In this document: positions 34,158 to 45,050 of the stretch, in pieces
Numbering within the stretch: position 1 is the first letter of the stretch
Layout: each line of letters starts with the position of its first letter
Made by a program: the position numbers and the translations under genes
Assembly: GCF_002878395.1 (NCBI RefSeq)
Contig: NC_061112.1
Coordinates: 37,080,284 to 37,144,283, forward strand
Direction: 5' to 3'
Length of the DNA stretch: 64,000 nt
Source of the DNA: Capsicum annuum
Taxonomy: Eukaryota > Streptophyta > Magnoliopsida > Solanales > Solanaceae
The notes under the pieces: generated by a model
What the model saw: the letters and a program-made list of their open reading frames with translations, nothing else
Databases searched by the model: none
What the model was told of the DNA's origin: nothing

Positions 34158-36561
34158 TGTAATACCTCGGGAAATTTTTCGTTGAAATTTTGTGCGTAAA
34201 CGTGTTGGGTTCTATCTTCTAGAATGAATTATAAATTTTTCGTGTGGAATGTCTTAGATTATTACCCACCTTTGCTTATAGTATCAAATTAGCTTTCCAA
34301 CGATATGTGGATCATCCAAAATGGATACCCGATCGACGAGTTATGAACATTCTTATAGAACCGTGAATAGTAGTGAACAGTAAAACGTGCAGGAAAAAGT
34401 ACTGAGGCCTGGCATATTTTTGCTCCAAATTTAAATGATCATAACTCCTTGTACATAATAATCTGGGTAGTCTACTATATATCAATGGAAAGCTCTGCGA
34501 GTCCTCTTTCCAATGAAATTGGTTTCATCCAATTTTTCTGTTGGAGCAAAAAATTATGATCGATCTACTTCAGCCTATCAAAAGTGAATTTTTGGGTCAA
34601 CTTCAAACGATCATAACTCCTCGTACATAATGATATGGGTGAGATACTATATATCAACGGAAAGATATTAGAGTCCTATTTCTAATGAAATTAGTTTTAT
34701 CCAATTTGAATATCGGAGTAAAACGTTATGGTTGATCTACTTCATACTATCAAAACAGTCCACCAAAGGACAGATTCAAGAATTATTTTTATTTTTAGGG
34801 GCGTTTTGGTCATTCCCCTCACCCAAAATCCGTCCAAATCCTATTATAAGAATTATATTTTATATTTCATCAAACTCCCTCAAAAAGAAAACCGTAAGCT
34901 CCTACATCCAACTTCAAGAACCTCCAAAGTTCACCATTAATTCTGCAAATTTATTCAAGATTCCAAGTTCCTAGTTCAAGAACTCCAAGAACCATCATTC
35001 AAAGGCACGATTAACATTTCAAAAATGAGTATCGATCTAAAGTTCATCATTCAAGGTATGTGGGGTATTTCAACAAGAACTCTGTTTCGTTCTTGTGCCC
35101 AAAAGTAATTTTCTTTACAAAGGCATGATTTTTATTTGATTTTTATAAATTTGAAGCATGAACCCATATCTTATGATGATTACTATGAAATCTTAATGTT
35201 TATGATTTTGAAAGATGAATTTACATGTGTAGTGATATAAAATATGAATCTTGAACGATATTTATCATGATTTTGATATTTGGGTCGTGAATTCCCATTG
35301 AAAATTGTGTTTTTTTTAAGAAAGTGTGTGTTATAAGCACGTTGATGTTGAATATTTGAGATATTTTGAATGATTTGACCTTTTGGTCTTAATGGAGTTG
35401 TTTTGAACTCGAGTGTGAAAGAAATCCACAACGTGGTTGATTTTGATAGATGGGAAGCATGATGGCTCCCGATGTATATTTATATATTACTAAAATTGTT
35501 TTGTTGTGGATTATCTTTGAAATTATCCGAGCTAAGTCCGGGAGAAATATTTAGTACCGAGTGGTAGGTATAAAGCGACCTTACTTTCCTAGAACTACGT
35601 GCCCCCGTAGGAGTGAGCCTGAGGCTGATTTATATAGTGATCACTAGTTTATGTGGATTTGATATCGATAGTCCTACTCCGATGGCAAGGATAGGACGGC
35701 TCTCCCCAACGTGGGTTGTACGTTAGACTCCATGTAGCTCACATGGTTTATGTCGTTTATAAGATCTCCCAGTGTGTGTGTGTTTCCTTGTGTCTATGGT
35801 GAATGGTAAAGTGATTTGAAAGTGGAGTTGTGAAAATTATTCTTTCGAAAGATTTAAATGATATTTACATTATGAGAATTGATATTCTTGATCAACTGAA
35901 AGTGATTGACAAATTATATGATGACTCACATGTGTTATTGTACTTATTTCATCCTCTCATGATTATGATGATTTTCTTCGAGCTATGTGAGTCTTTCATA
36001 CATCCTGCATATTCTTATAAATATTTATGATGATGATGTTTATACAACTGCATACACCCCCATATACTCGGTTCCTTTCCATGGTACTGACCCACATCTT
36101 CGGATGTGGGCTGCATTTTCTCGGAATGTAGGTTCAGGTGCTCAATTCCAAGTTCGATAGTAATTCTTTGGGCACGCTGTTCTACATCCTCTGTTGTGGT
36201 GAGTCGTCATGTTCCGAGGACGTGATGTCTGATGTTGGTTTCACAGAATTGTCTACATTTGATAACTGAGTATGAGTCAGTTGAGGCATGTCTCAATGGC
36301 TCGCTGGTTTTATTGATTTTCTTAGAGGCTTGTCAAACTAGTATAGATGTTGAGAGTTGACTAATAAGTCGTATTTTGTTATCTTTCTTAAATTCTTTTA
36401 TTCTTGGGTGATGATTACTCTGTTGATATTTGAGGGTTATTTATGAAAACCCCATTGATTTGTGTTAAACTGAATGAAAATGGCTCAGAGGGTTAGCTTG
36501 GGGCTACTCGTAGCCTCAAGCACCGTGTGACGCTCCGGGACCTATTTTCTGGGGAATTACA
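34158..36561 (+). repeat. 3' LTR of chromovirus E
   Basis: It starts TGTAATACCTCGGG and ends GGGGAATTACA. Length is 2404 bp. It contains a tandem duplication with a 172-bp offset (34433-34780). The 5' partner is reduced to 65 bp. Confidence 0.9.
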
Positions 36562-37760
36562 GGTACCCAAACCATGGATACGCTCATAAAGCAAGGGACT
36601 ATAAACACACACTTATCTATTGAAACAAGGGCTCTATCCATACACACACAATTAATTAGGCATGGAACTTGATTTACATGTTAACACATTCACTTAGGCA
36701 TGGAAATCTAATTACATGCTAATAAATTCAATTAGGCATGGAACTCTAATCGCATGCTAACACCTTTAATTAGGCATGGAACTTTAATCGCATGCCCCCA
36801 TATTCAATCGGCCATGGAACTTTAATCACAGGTCGTTTCATGAGGTAAGGTATTTTAAGCTCAAAAGATCTCTTTAAGAAAGGGACTCTAACCACAAGCT
36901 ATTAGACAATGGACTTTAACCACAAGTCATTAGACAAGGGACTCCAACCACAAGTCATTAGACAAGGGACTCCAACCACAAGTCATTTCATAAGGCAAGG
37001 TACTTTAGCCACAAGCTATCACATTACCACCACTAGTCGATATTTGAACTCTTACACATTAGTTAATACATTAACCTTCATACAATCCATTCCATACTTA
37101 AGGACTTTGTCTCATTTATCTAATTTAACATTATATAAGACACATAGTCTTCATGGGAGCCTTCATTTCTCAACCATTTCAATAGACCAATGCCTTAACT
37201 CATTTCATCACACAATTCAAATTATGAACATCATGACCTACACGGGACCATAAGGTATTCATAGGAACATTCATCGATTAAACATTTTACTAGGCCAATG
37301 CCTCAATTCAAATCATCATTCATTTCAATCGGCGGTTATCAAGACCCTTACTAACTCATTCATTCTTCATTAGCATTTCCGTACTACACTTTAGTCCACA
37401 CATAATTTCAAGTTCAAACTTAGGGAATTGAACCCCTTTATTATCCATCAAATCAACATTGTCATAGTTTCACAAATTAAATGGCTAACAACATCAACAC
37501 AATATCAATTATCAATCATTCATTATTATAGGGCCATCACCCCATTTAAAGTCAGAAGCTAGTCCATAACATGGCTAACAAGGTTCCTATCATCCAATTA
37601 CCAAGCATACACAATCATTATAATTCAATACATGGCAAACAAGGCCTTTACCAACTATCTACAATTATTCACACTCATTTAGTCATCATTATGACTCATT
37701 AATGTTCCCACATAGCTTCCTAGGAATTTTGGTTCATTCATAGAACCTTTAACGAAGTCA
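36562..37760 (-). repeat. LTR of chromovirus D, left copy, proximal piece, truncated
   Basis: It continues the alignment with the right LTR from about 40466 to 41611, then skips about 350 bp, aligns weakly for about 45 bp (tagGAATTTT... CTTTAAC) and ends. The promoter-proximal part of the LTR corresponding to about 42015-42917 is absent. It contains five copies of a 38-bp unit and four copies of a 28-bp unit. Confidence 0.82.
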
Positions 37761-38379
37761 CCCCTATTGTTCACAGCCAGCGAACTTGCCAATCTAAGAT
37801 CCTCATCGAGATCTCCTTAGAAGACAAAGAACCCAAAATACCAACGCCTTCCAAAGGGAAACAATCAACGAAGGATCACCTACTCATCTTCACAACATGG
37901 AGACATGGAAAATCGGGGGAAATAGAGTCCGATCATGAATACACTCCAACCCATAGGCAACATTTCCAACCCCTTTCAAGACCGAATAGGGACCACCATA
38001 ATGGGGAGTAAGATCCCCTTTTTCACATCATTCTCCTCATAGGAGACACCCTAAAGATTATACAACCACCAACATGCCATACGTCCGCATAAGAATTTTG
38101 GTAACTTTGAGCGATTTTCAACCAAAAGTCACACCTAAAAAACTTGGCATACAAATGATGGTCCCTCAAAATTTGCAACACAGCACGGAGGTGACCTACA
38201 AGATCTGCCTCGCTCTCAGAGTAAACTAAGATATCATCAATAAAGACAATGACAACCATGTCCAAGAACGGACGGAAGACCCTATTCAACAAGTCCATGA
38301 ATGCCGTTGAGGCATGGGTCAACCCATAGGACATGAAAAGAAACTCATTAGCCACAGGAACTGATTCTAGAGAAAGCAT
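37761..38379 (-). pseudogene. pol: Chromovirus D RT palm fused in frame to integrase C-terminus, plus chromodomain remnant
   Basis: The open stretch 38379-38023 encodes RT palm ([44 protein letters not shown] then CDFWLK) and passes without a stop into [11 protein letters not shown] followed by VSPMR, which belongs to the end of integrase. Further left (to 37761) are remnants of the HVSML block and of a chromodomain (GILGSLSSKEISMRILDWQV). RNase H and most of integrase are missing, so a large deletion joined the two parts. Confidence 0.83.
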
Positions 38380-38830
38380 CTTCCAAGTTAGAATCTTTAA
38401 ATCGGACCAAATGATACAAATACCCCCTAGAAAACAACTTTGGGGCTTTGAGGTAAGAATTAAACCTCCTCTTAAGTACTAAGGATCCTTATTCCCATAA
38501 AAGGACCGGGTCATTGGGGAATTAGAACGTGACCCTATGGGTCCGACAATCTAAAGAAGCATAAAAGGAGTACAACCAATCCTTCTCTAAGATGATATCA
38601 AACCAACCATATCTAACTATATTCAGTCAACAAGAGTGTATCTACCACCCACAGATACCATACACAGCCCTCTGGACACCTTTGAACAACAATAAAGTCT
38701 CCTATTGGGGTAGGAACAAAAAAAGGAACCGACAGACCCTCAGGACCAAAATAAAGGTGCATATCCATATATGGGGTCACATAAGAAAGAGTAGACCCTG
38801 GATCAATAAATGATACACATCATGATAAAA
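38380..38830 (-). pseudogene. pol: Chromovirus D aspartic protease remnant
   Basis: On the minus strand the active site DPGSTLSYVTPYMDM is intact at about 38806-38762. The flanking sequence is broken. The expected VILGMDWLH block is not clearly visible, and the first part of RT is missing between this and 38379. Confidence 0.75.
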
Positions 38831-39676
38831 GTTTCAACCTACCCATGTCAGTATTAGGAGGAGCCTCAGACTCCTAAGGGATAGTAAGTGAATTAGGACG
38901 GTCCCGACCAATGTCAAAGTTAAAAGTGACACCCCTTGGTGCAAAATATAGAGAAGTTGTATGCGGTAATCTTTATGGGACACTCTCATTACATGTGACC
39001 CAATTGACCATATACAAAACACTGTAGCTTTTCTTTAACACAACAACCACGGTGTGATCGACTACAAAATCAACAAGAAGGATAAGTAAATGACGATTGG
39101 GCCCCGCTAGCTAATGTTGGGCACCTTGTGCCCCATAAGCATCCCAAATCTAAAGACGCCTGCCTCCTAACGGGTTTGGGTAGGGAGCACTAGTCACGAA
39201 ATGGAAACTAGGACCCACCAAATACTTTCTCCTAGAGCACTTCCCACCAACCTGAGCCAACTAAGCAATAGGGTGATAGAACCTTGCATTTTGAGGCGAC
39301 TGAGGAGAAATGCCTCCCCCAATAGTAGGTTTAGTGAGAAAAGGTGGAACTTCATGAGGATAGTCAGATGTCATGACCCTTGACTACGTTTGGATCCCAG
39401 AAATTAGACAAACTTTGTCCATATTGCCCCAGTTGGGATAGACTAGCTTGCTTGAATGTTAGATCTTCTTAAATACATGATCCAAAAGATGATCAAGCAT
39501 AAATCAGAGAAATCTAAGACCTTAGACCCTACATAGCTTGAGTTTGAAACACAAGAAAGGGAAATATTTCCTAAGATATCTCATAGCCCCTCTTTTATAA
39601 CTATGGCACGCTTCACACCAATAAAAGAGACTCTGCTTGACACGGTATTGTGAACTCCCAACTGACCATGAACCTA
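38831..39676 (-). pseudogene. gag: Chromovirus D gag remnant
   Basis: Only the C-terminal end of gag can be recognised. Near 39030-38980 on the minus strand is a zinc-knuckle remnant LQCFVYGQLGHM, with Tyr in place of the second Cys. The gag core is not visible, so the interior has been deleted between the PBS region and the gag tail. Confidence 0.6.
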
Positions 39677-39690
39677 GGCTCTGATACCAA
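39677..39690 (-). other. Primer-binding site of chromovirus D, tRNA-Met type
   Basis: The minus strand reads TTGGTATCAGAGCC, a perfect match to the usual chromovirus initiator-Met site, two bases from the LTR end. Confidence 0.9.
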
Positions 39691-39692
39691 CT

Positions 39693-42600
39693 TCACACGC
39701 CCCAAACTTCGGACCATGTCGTATAGGCACCTCAATCTCACATGAATCGAAGGTCACCCCGGTGACCCAACCTAATCTTCTCATCCTACTATAGGAGCCA
39801 GATAAACTCTAACTTATAAGTAAAGATAGAGGAAACAATATCATAAGTCAATATAAGATTCATAACAATAACTTTTCCCGAGTTCACAGTTGTTCACAAT
39901 ACCTTTATACAAAGTCGAAGTCAATAAATGTATGTGTCGGGACAAGCCCCCGACTATAGCCAAACCAAGTCTAAATGAGACTAATTCTAAAGATAAGAGA
40001 CCAAGAAGTGAATGACTTCTTAGGTATGGAATCGCACCACTTCGAGTCAATGCACGATCCGCTTCGAACTCCTATTCACTGTGTAGAAGAAGATGTTGAT
40101 ACTCCGGCCCCTAAGTCGCATTGGGAAATAGCATCCGGAGATGGTTAGCAGTTGGAGTGCTAGCATGTAACCCAAGAATAAGGATAAAATAACATCCTCA
40201 TTCAACAAAAAGTCCATATATCATCTTCAATCATAATCATACACTTATCCTTACATATAGGTATTTCACATGCAACATTCAAGAGACCAAGGCTTAAAAA
40301 CATTCTTGAACATATACTCATACACATAAATATACACAACAGAAAGCATTCTCAAATCATTCAATTATGAGACATAAAGTAGAGGACTCTAACATTCCAC
40401 ACATAGGGTCAAATCGTTCCCATTAGGCTTATACCTTTAATACATTTACATGTCATTGGACTAGGCACCCCAACAATGGGTACGCTCATAAAGTAAGGGG
40501 TTATAACCACACATTTATTTATTAAAACAAGGGCTCTATCCATACACACACAATCAATTAGGCATGGAACTCAATTCGCATGCTAACACATTCACTTAGG
40601 CATGGAACTTTAATCATATGCTAACACATTAAATTAGGGATGGAACTCTAATCGCATGCTAACACCTTCAAATAGACATAGAACTTTACCATGAAACTTT
40701 AATCACATGTCATACTTTTAATCGGTCAAGGAACTTTAATCACATGTCATTTTATAAAGTGAGGTATTTTAACCTCAAAAGATCTCTTTAAGCAAAGGAC
40801 TCCAACCACAAGCCATTAGATGAGGGACTTTAACCACAAGTCATTAGACAAGGGAATCCAACCACAACCCATTGGAAAAAGAACTCCAACCACAAGTCAT
40901 TTCATAAGGCAAGGGACTTTAGTCATAAGCCATCACATTACTACCACTAGTCGACATTTGAACTCTTACCTATTAGTTCATACATTAACCTCCATACAAT
41001 CCATTCCATACTTAAGGACTTTGGCTCACATAGAAAATTAACACTATACAAGACCACATGGTCTTCATGGGATCCTTCACTGCTCAACCATTTTAATAGG
41101 CCAATGCCTTAACTTATTTTATCACACAATTCAAATTATGAACATCAAGACCCACACAGGACCATAAGGTCTTTATAGGAACATTCATCGGTCAAATACT
41201 TTTCTAGTCCAACGCCTCAATTCAAATCATCATTCATTTTAATCAGCGGTCATAAAGACCCTTACTTATTTATTTATCATTAGCAATTTGGTACTATACT
41301 TTAGTCTACACACAATTTCAAGTTCAAACTTAGGGAATTAAACCCCTTTATTAGCCATCAAATAAACATGGTCATAGTTTCACAAATTACATGGCTAACA
41401 ATATCAACACATCATCGATTATCAACCATTCATTGTTATAGGGCCATCAACCCATTTAAAGTCATAAGCTAGTCTATTACATGGCTAACAAGGTTTCTAT
41501 CATTCAATTACCAAGAATTCACAATCACTATAACTCAATACATGTCCAACAAGGCCTTTACCAACCATCTACAATTATTCACATTCATTTAGTCATCATC
41601 ATGACTCATTCGTTCCATAGATACACATTTACCCTGCACAAACCATTTAACCATCTAATCACTTTAATAGACTAAGTGCCATGATTCAATTCATCATCAA
41701 TTACATTTAAGGTTACCAAGAGCCACATAACCATTCATATTTTGTTAGCAAGCTTACACGCTATCCTCACCATAATTAGGCTTAACACACATATTAAGGT
41801 CATTTTCATGATTAGGGCTTTAATCCCCTTATTAGTCATCAACCCAACAACTTCATAAATTTCACTATACATGACTCACATTATCTTTACCATATCACTT
41901 ATCAATCATTTATGCTTATTGGGCCATTTCCCTAGTTTAAAACAACACAATATGTGACTAGACAATTCACTTAGAATTTTCATAAACACCTTATGTGAAT
42001 ACCTTTAACAAGGCCGTTTCCATGGTATTTGTTATCAATATTAGGGTTAATCAAGACCCTCATGTTAATCCACATACAACAAGCTCCCACACATGCAGTC
42101 CATCATCAATATCACATATAAATATAAGTCTAAGCAAGATTCAACATCATACATTAGGCAACAAAACCCTTTTTATTTGATTTTAAAATCTCCATGTATA
42201 CTTACTAATCCAAGTGTAAATTACATGGGTTTAGAGATATTTAAAAAGGGTAAGAGATGCATGCCTTAAACAACTTGAATCACCAAGAAACTTGACTCTT
42301 CCTTGACACTAGATGAGCTCCCTTAAAACCCTAGCCTTCAATCTTTCTCTATGAATACTTTAGAGTCTTTGAGTCTTGTAAATGAAAACTTAGGAGGCGA
42401 CAACGTCTTATATAGTGAAGGGACTTAGGTTTTAATGTAAGGGAAATTACCACAAGACCCTTAATAAAAAGATAGAAAGTGAACTCATGCATGTGTACGA
42501 CTCCCACATACGGTTCCCTTAGCAATCGTACCCTAGGGTACGAGTGGTACCCTAACTCATACCCTAGGATTCTCCTAGGTCAACCATACTTTTGTGGGTA

Positions 42601-42917
42601 CGAGTGGACATCTTTGAGTCGTATCCAAATGGTAAGACTCACCCCTAACTCGTAAGCTTCACTCGTGACAATAATAGTTCGCTTGGTTTGAGGTTTCACT
42701 CTATACAATAGAGTAGTATACGACTCATATGCATTGGTTAAGACCAAGGAGAGACATGTTGTATAGTGGACAGTGTATGGATTGATCAAGGTACGAAAAG
42801 GCGGGCAAAGTGGGTATGAGTCGTGACCTAGGGTATGACTAAGTCTCTAGTCGTACCCAACTCAGAGACACAAAAAAAAATTATTGTCTTCTCAATGGTT
42901 CAAGCCTAGGTATTTCA
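39693..42917 (-). repeat. LTR of chromovirus D, right copy, full length
   Basis: Length is 3225 bp. On the minus strand it starts TGAAATACC at 42917 and ends near 39693, next to the PBS. It holds the unbroken version of the site where chromovirus E inserted in the left copy. The first about 450 bp carry many gtacgagt/gagtcgta-type motifs. Unusually, it is preceded by a polypurine tract. Confidence 0.88.
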
Positions 42918-42934
42918 ATTCTCTCCCACTTGGC
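42918..42934 (-). other. Polypurine tract upstream of the right LTR of D
   Basis: The minus strand reads CCAAGTGGGAGAGAAT directly before the LTR start, and further upstream ATTCGAGGATGCATGAG, the usual phrase ahead of the PPT. This normally marks a 3' LTR, yet the same LTR is followed by a PBS. Confidence 0.8.
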
Positions 42935-42949
42935 TCATGCATCCTCGAA

Positions 42950-44480
42950 TAAGGGGTGAGTCAAGCGTAAACACAAGTTAACACATCAACATGCATCAAC
43001 AAACCCTCACACAAGTTAGAAACAAGCAAACAACAAGGATACAACACAACACATATTATGATCATAAATTCGAGTCAAAATTTTTGCTCAAAACCAAAAA
43101 TTTTTGCAAGGCCACATTCTTGGGTGTTTCAAAAATTATACTAAGTGAGCTCATAATAAATTTATTCGATATTAAAGAAGACTTAAAGTTGACACGTAAA
43201 TTTATAATCACTCTTACCACATGAATTAATTTTGATTATCTCTTAACATGTTCATTTTGAAATTTTAAAATTGACCAAACGTATAAAATCAGATGGAGAG
43301 TTAATACATGCTATTAATAATTAGAGTTTTATCTAGTGAGCTTCTAATAAATTTATCTGATATGGAAGAAAACATAACTTCAACTTGTAAATTCATTATC
43401 TCACTTAAAATTAAGCATGGAGACCAAGAAAATTGATTCCCACCATCATTTGATCATGAACAATTTATACATGGCACATTAAAAATATCAATGATTTAAA
43501 CAAATAGATCACTTGGAGAAAGCTCTTTGTTAGTCATAATTCACAAACCATGCATGTTGTAATTTCACAAGAAAATAAAGTAGAATATTCATAATCTCAA
43601 ATAAATTGTAGAAATTATTCATTAATAATGCATTTATATTCAAATAATATAACATGCATGTGAAATAAATTAAAGTAATGTAACATTGAATATTATGATT
43701 CATAAAACATCACATGTATATTCAGAAATAACAATGTAAAAGGACTATTCATGCAACATAAATATATAGGGTCAAATTTATTCACTTTAATAAATTAAAA
43801 CTAAAGTTAATTCGGAAGTAGATATACTTATTAGTTAAGTCAAGTGAATATAATCATTGTTATCCCTAGTTCTATTGATCCAACATGTGAAACTCAGATA
43901 GAGAGCTAAGTCATGCTATCAATAACTAGCTAGTTGTTACATCTAGCGACGATTCATTATAAATTTATTCGATATGAAGAAAACTCTAAAGTCAACAAGT
44001 AAATTTATTATTACATTAGAGTTTAGTCATGAAGACTATAGAGAACAATCTATATCACCATTAGATCTTAACCGATTAATTTTTCCTTGAAATTAATTTT
44101 CAAGAAATGAAAAATTGCCCAAAACAACATCTAAACGACATTAGATAGCCAAAAACTGACGTTATTCACTGCATAGCAATGAGTATTGCTTGTTGGGTCG
44201 TTTTCAATGAACCTAACAGATTTCAGATCAATTAGGGTTCGTAAAATTTTTGATCTTTAAATCTAGGACCAAATTTGAAAGGCAACCAATTCAAGCAATT
44301 TAAGAAAAAATAATCTAATTTATATTCTTAAAATAGTATAATCATTTATGAGATTTAACATGAGTTCTCAAACTTACATCAAATTTTAATCCGAAAAATT
44401 ATTTAAAACCAATCTAAATGACATCTGAATGAAGAAAAACTGCACCATTCATAGAAAAATAGTTGATATCGCTCACCACT
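42950..44480. other. Noncoding A+T-rich region with three diverged copies of a short repeat
   Basis: No coding region was recognised. A unit of about 80-100 bp containing (a)taaatttat(t/c)(c/t)gatat...aa.tcaac(t/a)(t/a)gtaaatt(t/c)at occurs at about 43139, 43330 and 43938, all in the same direction. The last 250 bases before 44480 resemble the border phrases of other plant repeats. Confidence 0.5.
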
Positions 44481-44484
44481 ACAG

Positions 44485-44665
44485 AGACGGAGTCAGGATT
44501 TCAACTCAGGCGGTTCGATATTTGAAGAAAACCTAGCCAAAGGAGGTTCAACACCTACTATAGATGCATAAAAAATTATTTTAATCATGTGTAAATAGTA
44601 TATTTTTTCGTCGAAGGGGATTCGGATAAACCCCCTGCCAAAGGGTAGTATTTATTATAGTAAAC
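44485..44665. repeat. Short plant repeat at the left border of the pararetrovirus
   Basis: The phrase gacggagtcaggatttcaac, the internal gaggttcaacacctacta and the ggggattcggataaacccc block resemble a short dispersed repeat that I recall from Solanaceae intergenic DNA. It separates the A+T-rich region from the viral insertion. The identification is from memory. Confidence 0.4.
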
Positions 44666-44698
44666 TTACCGCGCCTAATCCGCACCCCCCCCTACAAA

Positions 44699-44710
44699 TG
44701 GTATCAAAGC
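44699..44710 (+). other. Primer-binding site of the pararetrovirus, tRNA-Met type
   Basis: TGGTATCAAAGC differs by one base from TGGTATCAGAGC. In Caulimoviridae this is where minus-strand synthesis starts and where the circular DNA has its discontinuity. The recognisable viral sequence begins here. Confidence 0.75.
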
Positions 44711-44772
44711 CTATGCTATATAAAGTTATGAAAGTAGCATATATTTGGATTTATTTGATTAATTTATTAATT

Positions 44773-45045
44773 ATGACTGACTTATTTGATAAAACTAAAT
44801 TTAGATATTTTCCAAAATATTATTTAGATAAATAAAGTACAAAAATTACCAACATATAAAGAATTAAAGCAAATAATATCTAAAAAATATAAAGAATTAA
44901 AAATAAGGATAGAAAGACTACAATATAACATAATTGCCGGAGTTAGTAAAACTCAATAAATGCACAAAAAGAAGAAATATCAAATTTAGAATCGACAATA
45001 GATAGTCTAGAATATACATACCAACATGATCTATCAACAATTAAA
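44773..45045 (+). pseudogene. Viral short ORF after the PBS, broken
   Basis: The ATG at 44773 opens 20 codons (MTDLFDKTKFRYFPKYYLDK) and meets a stop at 44833. A one-base shift restores an open Lys/Glu-rich stretch (KLPTYKELKQIISKKYKEL) to a stop near 44958, and a further heptad-like stretch (EEISNLESTIDSLEYTYQH) follows to about 45045. It looks like a small coiled-coil protein. I do not recognise its family. It could be the ancestral ORF upstream of the coat protein. Confidence 0.5.
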
Positions 45046-45050
45046 TAAAA

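Larger units (their letters stand above)
29285..36561 (+). mobile_element. Chromovirus E (Tekay/Del-type), best preserved, nested in the LTR of D
   Basis: A 65-bp relic of the 5' LTR (29285-29349) is followed by gag, pol with chromodomain, PPT and a full 3' LTR (34158-36561). Flanks are CGTAC (29280-29284) and GGTAC (36562-36566). The uninterrupted equivalent in the other LTR of D (around 40465, gactaggcacccc) shows that GGTAC was the target and CGTAC a mutated copy. Long open stretches of RNase H and integrase remain. Confidence 0.93.
28483..42917 (-). mobile_element. Chromovirus D (minus strand), collapsed, split by chromovirus E
   Basis: On the minus strand: LTR 42917-39693, PBS 39690-39677, a shrunken interior of about 1.9 kb (39676-37760), then a second, truncated LTR in two pieces (about 37760-36562 and 29284-28483) separated by chromovirus E. 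The two LTRs align closely, for example in aggaaacaatatcataagt (28619 and 39831 regions) and in the 38-bp and 28-bp tandem repeats. The interior keeps fragments of gag, protease, RT, integrase C-terminus and chromodomain only. Confidence 0.88.

Noticed and set aside
39841..40050. Minus-strand ORF of 69 residues in the LTR of chromovirus D
   Set aside because: It lies within a diverged LTR repeat, and the matching part of the left LTR (about 28630-28840) does not keep it as a conserved gene.
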